From: Halorubrum alkaliphilum
Lineage (GTDB): Archaea > Halobacteriota > Halobacteria > Halobacteriales > Haloferacaceae
DNA length: 40,901 bases
Direction: 5' to 3'
NCBI RefSeq assembly: GCF_017873815.1
Contig: NZ_JAGGKQ010000026.1
Coordinates: forward strand, 1-40,901
The notes under the pieces are model-generated. The model was not told the origin of the DNA and searched no databases. It worked only from the letters and a program-made list of their open reading frames with translations. Both the position numbers and the translations under genes were made by a program. Shown here piece by piece: positions 28,318-40,122 of the stretch. The stretch's first letter is position 1. Every line of letters begins with the position of its first letter.

Positions 28318-31300
28318 TTACGACGCCGACTCCGGATCGAAAAAGAGATCCAACTCGGACTCGTGCTCGAGTGCGTGTCCGGCGGCATCCTCGAAGTCGT
28401 GGGACGTTTCCTCGAAGTGTTCGTCGAACCCGTTTCCGTCGTCGTCGGTTCTCGTGTTGTCTCTCGGCGCTATTCCTTTCACCGTCGCGTGGCCGTCAGC
28501 GTCGCTGCCTCGAACGAACGCCCCGACTGGAATCCCCGACTGCTCGTTGGAGGGATGTACATCCCCCTGATCCAGCTTTCGCTGGAGATCGTCGATCTTG
28601 TTCTGCTTCTCGTTGACTTTGCTGTCCGGTCCCTGGCTCCGGCTTTTTGTCACGGACCAGATCGTCCGGACGTTCAGGACTTCCTCGCCGTCGATCACCT
28701 CCTTCGTGACGAGCACGTTGTCGAACTCGAACTGATCGCCGTCGATGCTCATCTCCCACTGTTTCACTGCGACGGTCCGGCCGACCGGCAGATCGTCTCT
28801 CGTGATCGGCGATCCGCTTCCCGAACGGAGCGATTTCACCACGCCGATCACGTCCTCGTTTCGGTTCATGACCCGCTGCAGGTGGTACACCTCGGCGAAC
28901 TCGCCCGCGACGTTCGCGATTTCACCCGTCGTCCCGCCTCGTTGTCTCTCGAACGGGTTCTCGATGTCACTCGCCCCGCTCTGTCTGTGGTTGAAGTGGT
29001 AGTACGACCGGAGAAGTCGGTCGAAAAACGCGGCGTCGGGGGCCGCGTTCACGACGCCGGCAGCCGTCGTGGAAGCGAGCGGGCGCGGAGGGATCCCCTC
29101 TCTGTCCCGCAGTATGTCTCCCGCACGCGAGGACACGACGAACTCGTCGGGTACGTTCCGTGACGAACTGATCCGCGATCTCAGATCGCTGATACCGTTC
29201 TTCACCCGGGTACTACTCCCGGCGATCCGGCCTGCGTGGCCGACGCCTTTGCCGATGAGGAACCCGACGACGATCGTCGTCACGCCGAATCCAGCGATCC
29301 AGCCGGCCTGGAACGTGCGGTAGTTCACCGTCCCCGGCTCGAACGGATTGTCCGCCTGCTGTTTCGCGTGGAACTCCTCGACCATCATCACCACGAGCTG
29401 TTTTATCACTCCGAGATCCTCCGCCAACAGCCCGTAGAGCTCCTTCATCGCCTCGACAAACTCCGCGATGTTGATATCGAACAGGTCTCGAAGTCCCTCC
29501 AGGAAGTCCAACAGTGCGGTCGAGGCTCCTTTGACGAGGCCGTACTTGTGAACGAGTGGAACTCCGGCGTGATCTGGAATCGCCGTCCGTTCCAGGTTCC
29601 TGACGATCAGGGTGACGAACAGATTCTCCTCGGAAAGCACCTCGGGTGCCTCGTCGTCCCCCTGGTCAGTGGGTTCGGACGTGTTCAGACGCACGTCGCG
29701 GTTCAGTCCCAGTTCCACGGTTTCCGTGGTCTCAGTCCCGTCGTCAGGAGAGATGCGAACCTCGTACTCGCCGTCGGGTATCCGTTCGTCGAGCTCGAAC
29801 CGGCCGGCCTCGTCGGTGCGGGCGCTCCGGTGTAGTTCCGGCAGCGACACGGTCGTCTCCGGGACGACGTGTTCGTCATCCGCATCCAGCACGACGCCGC
29901 GAACCGGCTCCGCAGGACCGAACCGTACCTCGACGGTCGCGTCGTCGGCTCCGTCGACGAACGCCGCTCGCTCGACCTCCTGATGGAGCCGGTCCGACGT
30001 CGCAATCACGGCGTACCTTCCGACATCGAGGTTCCGGAACTGGACCGCTCCGTCGACCGAAACGTTCGACGACCGATACCCTCCTTCGTCCGCCGCGACG
30101 ACGACCTCCACTCCGTCGATCGGTACACCTCGTGCATCGAGCGTCCGGACGGTGAGAGATCCCGTTCGGTCACGGTCGCTGACCGCGAACACCCCTGAGA
30201 CGTCTTTCCGATCCACTACGGTGTCCGGATCGCGTTCAGTGGCGGCCACTGCGATGACGTCGTACTCTCCGGTAGGATCGGTTTCATCGATCGCCAGGTC
30301 CACGTTCGAGGAGGCGATCTCTCCCCCGTCGAGCGGTACGTTATCGGTTTTCTGGCGTACTCCGCCGGAAGGACCGATGATCTCGTACTCAACCACTGCC
30401 GTGGTACGGTCATCGGCACCGTTCTCGAGCTCGGCGGTGACCGTCGCGGTGTCTCCCGGTCGGTACGTGTACTCCTCGGCGGATATCGATCCGAACTCGA
30501 CGGCAGCGATGTCGGTAACGTGTATCGTCTCCGAACGACTGTTCGAGTGGCGTCCACGCTCTTCGATCACGTCAGTGAAATCGACGACGGCCTCGACGGG
30601 TGTGCTTCCAGTCACTGCCGACCAGTCGCCGAGAGAGATGGATCGCGTTTCGTCGGGTGCTAGTCGCCCCACGTCCCACTCACGGAACGTTTCCGCTCCA
30701 GCCTCGAGTTGCACGCCGAAATCGGCCGCCGCAGCAGCCCCCTCGTTGCTGATGGTGATGGTAAAGCTCACGTCGTCACCACCGGTTGGCGACGACGGCG
30801 TCCATTCGATATCATCGACGGTGAGGTCCGGGAAGTCCGACTCGGTGTACTCGGCCGTGAGGCTCCTGTCGCCGTCCATCGTCACCGTGATCCTCTCGTC
30901 GCTCGCGCGTCCCGACGGAACGTCTCCATGCCACCGGTCGAACTCGTGATCGTCGTCGGATTCAGCGGCGATCTCGACCTCCATCCCTTCATCGTAACTC
31001 TCGGTGATCCCGGTCGTCACCGTTCCCGGCGGCGTCACGTGGACTGCACCACCGACGGTCGTCTCTATTGACAACTCGTGTTCCACCGGTTCTTCGGCTA
31101 CCTCGAAGGCGTCCGTCGTCCGTTCGTCGTCCAGCCGCGTATGCAGCGTGTCGCGATCGGACTCCTCCCAGATCGCAACGACGGCGTCGTAACGTCCCGC
31201 AGGAGCGGCCGTCTCGACGGTCCAGTTCAGATCGATAGTCGTCGACTCCCCGGCACCCAACGTTACCGGTCTTCCCGTTCGGTCGTCGTTGGTGTATTCG

Positions 31301-32856
31301 GTGTCGGACGGGTCGTACACCGAGTACCCGACGAAGAAGGTGTGTTCGACGGTTCCCGTGTTCTCGACGCGCGCGGTCGTGGTGACGGTCTCATCCTCGT
31401 GGTAGGTTCCCGACGCGGGACTGCTCCAGCGGACCGCACCGTCGATATCCTCCTCCAGCTCGAACGTCGCTGACAGTGAATGGGCTCGGCTCATCGTCAC
31501 CGTCATCGTTCGATCCGTCTCGGAGCCAAACGGCACGTCGCCGGTCCATCGGTCGAACTCGTAGTCGGAGTCCGGGAACGCTGTCAGTTCGACCGTCGTT
31601 CCCTCGTCGTACGTGTCCGTCCAGTCGTTCGTGCTGACACCCGGGGGGTCGACGCCGATCGATCCGTTCGCCTCCGACGTGACCTCGAGCACGTGTGTCG
31701 GTTCCTGTACGGTAACACGACGGGCTATCGTCGTATCGGAGGCTCCGAAGAATCCGTCCTCTTCGATCTCGGCCCGAAGCTCGATCTCGTCTCCCGGGTC
31801 GACGTCGATATCCGACCCGATTTCGACATCCCAGGAGGAGCGTGTCCACCACGAACCGATGCTTTCGCTGACGACCGTACTGTCGAACAGAAATCCCGAG
31901 ACGTCTTCCAGGACGAGCGACCCGGCGTCGCCGATCGAGCCGCTAACTGACACGTGTATCGTCTCGCCATGCTCCACGACGAACGGCGGAGCGTTGTCCC
32001 AACTGATCGAGGCGCTTTGTGGGGTGATCTCGGCGTCCACGCTTGTCACGGCGGGTTCGGTCCACAGGCTGAGCGCCCGGGTCTTCCCTTCGTCCTCCCG
32101 CCATTCGATCTCGAGTTCCGCCACGTAGGTTTCTTGACTACCCACCACGTGTCCGGTCGCGTCCTCGAGCCGTCGGTGAGAGTCGATCACGTAGCGGGGC
32201 AGACTCCGACCGTCCCTGGTTACGTCGCGATCATATGACAGCGCCGCACCGATCAGCAAGCGGTCCAGCAGCGTTCTCCCATCGACATACAGTGGTCCCT
32301 CGTCGACCGGAAGGAGCGCGTCGTTCGTACGTTCACCACCGATGTCGACCTCGACGTGGTGTGATTCCGGCGTGAAGCTCTGAGAGACGCTTGCCGACAG
32401 TTCACTGTGGGTCCGTTCGTCGAGCACCGACTGTTCCTGCTGGTCATCCCACTGGAACTCGATCTCCTTCACCGGCGTTTCATCGGATAGATCCACGATC
32501 TCATCTCGATCAGCCACCTCGAACTCTTCGAGTCCGAGCGTATAATCCGTGGCACCGAGTGTCGAGACGTGGGCATCGATCAACCTCGCAGGATTGATAC
32601 TTCCGGGATCGGTGACTCGTTCACCGGTCCGCCAGTAGTTGGCAACATCGATGAGTACGTCTGCATCGATAATGCTTCGTCGAAAATCCCTAGCAGCGTC
32701 AGCAAGTCCGTTAGCGTCGATATACCCGTCGTCATTAGCGTAGTATGCGACTGTCCGATCAGTCGCCTCGTGCTCCACAGATGGGGCAAGTCCGATCGCT
32801 GCTGCGATCCCCCCCTGTAGTATCTTCCGTCGACCTATGTTAGGCCCATCTGACAT
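28318..32856 (-). CDS. 1512-residue Tat-exported multidomain protein, dockerin-like N-terminus
   Basis: Start chosen at MSDGPNIGRRKILQGGIAAA, a twin-arginine signal; upstream codons are not signal-like. Next, at about 37-78, is the dockerin-like module (NDDGYIDANGLADAARDFRR, then DADVLIDVANYWRTG), here N-terminal unlike its relatives. Two InlB/'bacterial repeat' domains follow (about 390-465 and 590-665, with YEFDRWTGDVP and HEFDRWHGDVP), then CARDB-type sandwiches, and two carboxypeptidase-regulatory-like domains (VPIDGVEVVVAADEGGYRSS; ETTVSLPELHRSARTDEAGR). About 1185-1212 is hydrophobic (WIAGFGVTTIVVGFLIGKGV). The last ~240 residues are a separate domain (EFAEVYHLQRVMNRNEDVIG, FEFDNVLV, SVTKSRS) with a His/Asp/Glu-rich end. 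The layout, surface repeats plus a membrane segment and a distinct tip domain, recalls polymorphic toxins, but no known toxin motif is complete. Confidence 0.8.
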   Translation of the reverse strand: MSDGPNIGRRKILQGGIAAAIGLAPSVEHEATDRTVAYYANDDGYIDANGLADAARDFRRSIIDADVLIDVANYWRTGERVTDPGSINPARLIDAHVSTLGATDYTLGLEEFEVADRDEIVDLSDETPVKEIEFQWDDQQEQSVLDERTHSELSASVSQSFTPESHHVEVDIGGERTNDALLPVDEGPLYVDGRTLLDRLLIGAALSYDRDVTRDGRSLPRYVIDSHRRLEDATGHVVGSQETYVAELEIEWREDEGKTRALSLWTEPAVTSVDAEITPQSASISWDNAPPFVVEHGETIHVSVSGSIGDAGSLVLEDVSGFLFDSTVVSESIGSWWTRSSWDVEIGSDIDVDPGDEIELRAEIEEDGFFGASDTTIARRVTVQEPTHVLEVTSEANGSIGVDPPGVSTNDWTDTYDEGTTVELTAFPDSDYEFDRWTGDVPFGSETDRTMTVTMSRAHSLSATFELEEDIDGAVRWSSPASGTYHEDETVTTTARVENTGTVEHTFFVGYSVYDPSDTEYTNDDRTGRPVTLGAGESTTIDLNWTVETAAPAGRYDAVVAIWEESDRDTLHTRLDDERTTDAFEVAEEPVEHELSIETTVGGAVHVTPPGTVTTGITESYDEGMEVEIAAESDDDHEFDRWHGDVPSGRASDERITVTMDGDRSLTAEYTESDFPDLTVDDIEWTPSSPTGGDDVSFTITISNEGAAAAADFGVQLEAGAETFREWDVGRLAPDETRSISLGDWSAVTGSTPVEAVVDFTDVIEERGRHSNSRSETIHVTDIAAVEFGSISAEEYTYRPGDTATVTAELENGADDRTTAVVEYEIIGPSGGVRQKTDNVPLDGGEIASSNVDLAIDETDPTGEYDVIAVAATERDPDTVVDRKDVSGVFAVSDRDRTGSLTVRTLDARGVPIDGVEVVVAADEGGYRSSNVSVDGAVQFRNLDVGRYAVIATSDRLHQEVERAAFVDGADDATVEVRFGPAEPVRGVVLDADDEHVVPETTVSLPELHRSARTDEAGRFELDERIPDGEYEVRISPDDGTETTETVELGLNRDVRLNTSEPTDQGDDEAPEVLSEENLFVTLIVRNLERTAIPDHAGVPLVHKYGLVKGASTALLDFLEGLRDLFDINIAEFVEAMKELYGLLAEDLGVIKQLVVMMVEEFHAKQQADNPFEPGTVNYRTFQAGWIAGFGVTTIVVGFLIGKGVGHAGRIAGSSTRVKNGISDLRSRISSSRNVPDEFVVSSRAGDILRDREGIPPRPLASTTAAGVVNAAPDAAFFDRLLRSYYHFNHRQSGASDIENPFERQRGGTTGEIANVAGEFAEVYHLQRVMNRNEDVIGVVKSLRSGSGSPITRDDLPVGRTVAVKQWEMSIDGDQFEFDNVLVTKEVIDGEEVLNVRTIWSVTKSRSQGPDSKVNEKQNKIDDLQRKLDQGDVHPSNEQSGIPVGAFVRGSDADGHATVKGIAPRDNTRTDDDGNGFDEHFEETSHDFEDAAGHALEHESELDLFFDPESAS

Positions 32857-33191
32857 TTTAAACTGAATCTCGTGGTCTTCAGTTGAAAAGTTAACGGTAA
32901 CCGCTATCTCTGACGACGGACGGAAGGCGACGGCCAACCCGGTTCTGGTCGTGCGGAACAGATCAGGGGAACGGATCTCGTGAAGTCGTTCAATGCTGGC
33001 CGATTCTGCGATGATTTGCCTAAGGCGGCTGGAAGCTTGTCCGAACTCCCCGTGTCGAGCCTGAAATCGACAACTGCGCTGTCGTATTCAGTGTTTGTAT
33101 CGTAGTAATTCGGCCGTTTCAGACTACCCGCACACGAATGATTAGCCAAGAGAAATGTTCAATACAATTGAAACTCATCTCTTCGAGTATC
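32857..33191. promoter_or_regulatory. Divergent intergenic region between two Tat-exported proteins
   Basis: About 335 bases without a gene. It is more A/T-rich near both start codons (TTTTAAACTG next to 32857; TTCAATACAATTGAAAC near 33158). TTCAATACAATTGAA is a palindrome with odd centre just before the metallopeptidase start and could be an operator. No clear TATA box at 27 bases was found for either gene. Confidence 0.35.
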
Positions 33192-34853
33192 ATGTCAAAT
33201 GACCCTGTCGCTACGGTTCGTCGCAGAACCGTCTTGGTCAGTTCTGCGCTTACTCTGGCCGCCGCCGCATCGAGTAGAGGAAGTGCGAGCGATTCGAACG
33301 GCTCCGGAACCGATCCCACACCCGTTGATGAGTTCTCGAAATGCTGCAGCGGATCGGTTGAAGACGCTGAACCTCTTGACGAAGTCGAGTACGAGGAGTA
33401 CGAACGTGAAACCCCGTATTCCGACTTGATTCTTCTGGTCAATCCAGATTCCGATCCCGACGACGACCCCGAAGTGCTGCTCGAGTTTTTAGCATGGCAG
33501 GCGACTGAGCTCGGGCTTGCCGCGTTTGATACCGTTCCTGGAACGCTTGAACCACGCAGTGAACTCGATGGTCCGTGTGGAATCGCTCGACATGGACGGT
33601 ATCAGATCGGGGATGGCGTGTGTGCGACGCTTGAGCATAACACGATCGGTCACGAGTACGTCCACACGCAACAGGTGCATTCGCGCACCTTCGAGACCCA
33701 GTGGTTGATCGAGGCCGTAGCGAGGTTCTACCAGCGGCTGTTCTCTTATCGCCGAGGATACACCTCGTTTCGACCCATCGTTCGAGATGTCGACCGCGCA
33801 CGCGAGCACTACCCGGACGCGATCCTTGCGGACCCGTCGACGTGGGGTTCTCACCAGACCTACGCGACGCCTGACTATCTCAAGGGTAGCTTCGTGATCT
33901 TCGAGTTAGACCGATTGATCCGTGAGCGTACCAGCGGGGACGTGACGTTCGATGCGGTTTTCGCGGAGATGAATGCTCAGGACATTGCTACTCACGAGGA
34001 GTTCCTCAATGCGGTCGAGGCAGCCACGGACCATCGGTTCGAGTCGTTTTTCGACCGGTACGTGTTCGGTACTGAATTTCCGGACGTTCCGGACGTTCCG
34101 GAGCCGTTCGACCGCCACTATGAGTTCGAGTTTGAGGACGTAATGATCCACGTTCCTTCCCAAAAAACGTATGATACGCACCTCACCATCGGTCAAATAG
34201 GCACTCCGCATGAGCTGATCGTTACGTATGAGCTCTTCGATGACACGCTGGACGTACTCGGTCCGATCCCTGCCGGGGAGATCAGTTACCGACAACGTAT
34301 CGAACTCGATCGCCCTAGAGACATCGGTAGTCCGCCGAACACGATCAACATCTATACGGTCGATGAGGACGGCGACCCGGACGATCAGCTCGACAACACG
34401 ATCACATTTACTGATAGCGGTCGTGAGATCCGTGTTATCGACGAGCCGCAGCCCACCTTCGACATCGACCCGCCGGTACCACGCGTCGGTGAAGAGTTCC
34501 GTCTCGACGCATCCGAATCCGAGCCCCGATTCCTCCTCGAGGGGTACGACTGGGAGATATCGTCCGACGAACCGGTTGACACCTCCGAGCCAGTCATCTC
34601 ACACACGGTGTCCGATCCGGGAGAGTATAACGTTTCGCTGACTGTTACTGATGTAGAGGGAGTAACTGAAACGGTAACTACCACCCTTACCGTCAGTGAC
34701 GAACCATCGGTTGCGGACTACGCTGGTGACGAAGGGATCGTTCGGTCCGGCGGGCTACTGGATGCGACATCGGACTTCCGGAGCGACGAGATCGATTCCG
34801 GCGTGTTGCTCGAAGTCGCTGCCGCGTTCCGCACCGGCGAGCCGGTTACCTGA
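33192..34853 (+). CDS. Gluzincin-like metallopeptidase with PKD and dockerin-like domains
   Basis: A 553-residue exported protein. Start at MSNDPVATVRRRTVLVSSAL, a Tat signal with Ala-rich core. The peptidase-like domain (about 90-290) has HEYVH (His154, Glu155, His158) and, 16 residues later, WLIEAVARFY (Glu174), the HEXXH...E zinc-site pattern of M1/M61-type gluzincins. A beta region follows (about 300-410), then a PKD domain (about 415-503; FRLDASESEPRFLLEGYDWE, DPGEYNVSLTVTDVEG). The terminal dockerin-like module (about 507-551) is DEGIVRSGGLLDATSDFR, then EIDSGVLLEVAAAFRTGE. It would cleave peptides outside the cell. It ends 57 bases from the convergent beta-sandwich gene. Confidence 0.82.
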   Translation: MSNDPVATVRRRTVLVSSALTLAAAASSRGSASDSNGSGTDPTPVDEFSKCCSGSVEDAEPLDEVEYEEYERETPYSDLILLVNPDSDPDDDPEVLLEFLAWQATELGLAAFDTVPGTLEPRSELDGPCGIARHGRYQIGDGVCATLEHNTIGHEYVHTQQVHSRTFETQWLIEAVARFYQRLFSYRRGYTSFRPIVRDVDRAREHYPDAILADPSTWGSHQTYATPDYLKGSFVIFELDRLIRERTSGDVTFDAVFAEMNAQDIATHEEFLNAVEAATDHRFESFFDRYVFGTEFPDVPDVPEPFDRHYEFEFEDVMIHVPSQKTYDTHLTIGQIGTPHELIVTYELFDDTLDVLGPIPAGEISYRQRIELDRPRDIGSPPNTINIYTVDEDGDPDDQLDNTITFTDSGREIRVIDEPQPTFDIDPPVPRVGEEFRLDASESEPRFLLEGYDWEISSDEPVDTSEPVISHTVSDPGEYNVSLTVTDVEGVTETVTTTLTVSDEPSVADYAGDEGIVRSGGLLDATSDFRSDEIDSGVLLEVAAAFRTGEPVT

Positions 34854-34910
34854 CTGGAACGGCTTTCGGAGCCGGTGACGGTACGGGCGACGCGCAACGG
34901 AGCCAGTCGT

Positions 34911-36380
34911 TCAGAAAACGGGTGCTCCGGAGCGGAACGCAGCCGCGACGTCGAGCAGCGTGTTGGTGTCCGCCTCGCCGTCACGGAAGTCGGCGGCCGC
35001 TTCGAGCATGCCGTTGGCGTCGACCTCGCCGGTGTCCGGGTCGGCGTACTCGGCGACCGGGTCGTCGACCTCGCCGACCTCGATCGTGTCGTCGCCGCCG
35101 ATCGTCTCCTCGAGCCCGGCGACTTCGTCCTCGACCGTGCCGGAAAGCTCCACCGTCTCGCCGTCCTCGGCGTCCTCGGGGATCGCGACCTCGTAGGTGA
35201 TCGTCACGTCCTCAACGCCGCCCCACGAGGCGGCGAGCTCGTCGCTGTCATCCGTGACCTGCGAGATCGTGGCGCCGGAATCGTCGAGAATGGAGATCTC
35301 GGCGAACTCCGCCGGCTCGAACGTCTCCACGATGCGCAGATCCTCCGTTTCCTCGTTCAGCTCGGCCGTCACCGTCACCTCAGTGGATTCGCCTGCTGGG
35401 ACCGTCGTCGCGTCGATCTCTCGCTCGGCAGTCCGGATCTCTTGGCCGGGTTCGTCGACGGGTCCCTCCTCGACGACGATGTAGTCGTCGTCGATGGCGA
35501 AGTACCCAAACATTCGCAGGATCCCGTCGGATGTGCTCGTTTCCGATTCGCTCGGGTAGATATCGACTTGCCATCCATCGTACTCCCCCGGCTCCGAGTC
35601 GGTCAGATCCACGGTCCACTCGAGGACGGAGCCGCCGTCGTTCGGGACCTCGGCCGTGTCGACGTCGAATCCCTCGTCGGCGCCAAGACTGGGCCCGAAC
35701 TCGACGTACCACGACTCGTCGACCGGGTCCGGCAGCGTGAGCGTCAGTTCGACTTCGCCGGTGGTTCCGCTCTGTTCTATCGGTGGTCGATCGAACCCGA
35801 TCGCGAAGGTCTGGTCGTCGGTGGCGGCGATAGTCGTCGGGTCATCGACGCTCTCGATGAGCTCGACTCGGTACGAGGAGAACGTCTCCTCTCCAATGAA
35901 CGTGTCCTCGTCACCATCGACCTCGTGTGGGACCTCTTCGATCGGCGCTTCCTCGCCAGCGACCCGGATCTGGAGGTCTCTGTCGCCGTCGGGATACAGC
36001 TCTCCGCCGCGGTTGTACAGGTTTTGGAGGTCGATGCTCTCCACGTTCTCCAGACGGTCACCTTCTGGAACGACGGTGAGATCGGTTCCCGCGGTGAGAT
36101 TGTGCACACGGATGGCCGTCTCCGTGTCGCCGCCGAGGTCGAGTTCACCGGAGACGGCGATGTCGATGCTCATCGAACTGCGGACGTTGTTATCGCCCGT
36201 GCTCGTAGCACCGACGCCCAAACCCGTGTACTCGATTTCGACGTCGTGTGCGGCCGCCGATACCGTGCTCGCACTCCCGACCGCCCCGGCAAGCGCAAGG
36301 CCAGCCGTCGTCGACATCACTCGACGACGACTGAAATGCGCTCCCTTCGAGTTACTTCGCCAGTTACTGTCGCGTGACAT
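34911..36380 (-). CDS. Tat-exported beta-sandwich protein with dockerin-like C-terminus
   Basis: A 489-residue protein. The Tat signal is FSRRRVMSTTAGLALAGAVG. Residues ~45-300 are a large beta-rich domain without a recognised family (SSYRVELIESVDDPTTIAAT, FAIGFDRPPIEQSG). About 305-430 is the domain shared with the genes at 23387 and 36725 (PAGESTEVTVTAELNEETED, ETFEPAEFAEISILDDSG, DELAASWGGVEDVTITYEVA). The last ~45 residues are dockerin-like (DPDTGEVDANGMLEAAADFR, then DTNTLLDVAAAFRSG), nearly identical to the end of the 23387 protein. The coding DNA for DELAASWGGVEDV is almost the same as in the neighbouring S-layer-like gene but on the opposite strand. It is divergent from that gene across 344 bases. 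Confidence 0.8.
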   Translation of the reverse strand: MSRDSNWRSNSKGAHFSRRRVMSTTAGLALAGAVGSASTVSAAAHDVEIEYTGLGVGATSTGDNNVRSSMSIDIAVSGELDLGGDTETAIRVHNLTAGTDLTVVPEGDRLENVESIDLQNLYNRGGELYPDGDRDLQIRVAGEEAPIEEVPHEVDGDEDTFIGEETFSSYRVELIESVDDPTTIAATDDQTFAIGFDRPPIEQSGTTGEVELTLTLPDPVDESWYVEFGPSLGADEGFDVDTAEVPNDGGSVLEWTVDLTDSEPGEYDGWQVDIYPSESETSTSDGILRMFGYFAIDDDYIVVEEGPVDEPGQEIRTAEREIDATTVPAGESTEVTVTAELNEETEDLRIVETFEPAEFAEISILDDSGATISQVTDDSDELAASWGGVEDVTITYEVAIPEDAEDGETVELSGTVEDEVAGLEETIGGDDTIEVGEVDDPVAEYADPDTGEVDANGMLEAAADFRDGEADTNTLLDVAAAFRSGAPVF

Positions 36381-36724
36381 TCGACTGTGAATTGTCTTCT
36401 AATAATATAATCATTTCCTTGCTATCAGCGACTTGCGTGTCCACGCGATCGAGAACAAGATCGGGTCTGTTGCGCGCTCGCCGTTCCCCGGGTGTCCAGT
36501 CTACGAGTTCCCCGCCACCGTTCCGAAGAGCGTATCTCTCGACGCCCGAACGAATCGGTCGCTTGCGTCGGTCTTCCGGACCTGCCGGGGCTCGACGTAG
36601 CACGGTGTATCGACCATATCACACAAAGTATTTAACAAGCCTTACTCAATAAACGAGTGCGTCATACCCGTTGGCATCGGCGAGTAACACCGTGTGAAAG
36701 TCCGTGCTACTGGAAACTACAACA
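36381..36724. promoter_or_regulatory. Divergent region and S-layer gene promoter
   Basis: No supported gene. TATTTAA at 36629-36635 is a plausible TATA box; transcription would start near 36660 and leave a leader of ~65 bases before the ATG at 36725, consistent with the leadered mRNAs known for haloarchaeal S-layer genes. A minus-strand frame at 36364-36603 lacks protein-like character. A TAATAATATAATC stretch (about 36400-36412) could be the promoter of the gene on the minus strand. Confidence 0.5.
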
Positions 36725-39763
<3,039 letters not shown>

Positions 39764-39780
39764 CGGCTAACTCGCAACCA

Positions 39781-39812
39781 CCGGCTTTCAGCCGGCTTTC
39801 CCGCCTCGCTTT
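39781..39812 (+). terminator. Hairpin after the S-layer-type gene
   Basis: CCGGCTTTCAGCCGG (39781-39795) forms a 6-pair stem and is followed by pyrimidine- and T-rich sequence up to TTTCTTTATCG. It lies 18 bases after the stop codon. Confidence 0.55.
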
Positions 39813-39913
39813 CTTTATCGCGCGCTCGACCGCCGAGCCGCTGCGCTCGCGTTCACACCGACCAGCGGCGGCGCTGGGGTGTTCCCCTCGTCCGCGAAGC
39901 GATAGCGCCGTGG

Positions 39914-39921
39914 TTTATATA
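39914..39921 (+). promoter_or_regulatory. TATA box, distal
   Basis: TTTATATACTCTCG begins here. It nearly duplicates the proximal site at 40004 (TTTATATACTTCTCCG), 90 bases away in the same direction. It could give a longer transcript for the 40123 gene. Confidence 0.4.
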
Positions 39922-40003
39922 CTCTCGTTCGAGCGCGGTACTGGCTCGATGTCGTCGTAGTCCGGTGGTTTCACGCTCGCGAAACGTCACGCTCCGTAAT
40001 TTC

Positions 40004-40011
40004 TTTATATA
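40004..40011 (+). promoter_or_regulatory. TATA box, proximal
   Basis: TTTATATA here would start transcription near 40033, about 90 bases before the ATG at 40123 or 12 bases before a GTG at 40045. The spacing does not settle the start by itself. Confidence 0.45.
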
Positions 40012-40122
40012 CTTCTCCGACAGAATTCACACGTTCCGCGGCGCGTGATCCGCACGTGGTTGCGGGGCTCGTCGGCGTCGACGGCGGCCCCGCGCCCAGC
40101 GACGGCTCCGCCGCACTCGATC

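Noticed and set aside
28318-28800. Calling the C-terminal domain of the 1512-residue protein a PD-(D/E)XK nuclease
   Set aside because: An Asp (about residue 1379) and a Lys (about 1404) are present, but the residue two before the Lys is Val, so the (D/E)XK motif is not met. Left as an unassigned domain.
36364-36603. 79-codon minus ORF between the two divergent surface genes
   Set aside because: It overlaps the start of the 34911-36380 gene, lacks a promoter at suitable distance and has no recognisable domain.
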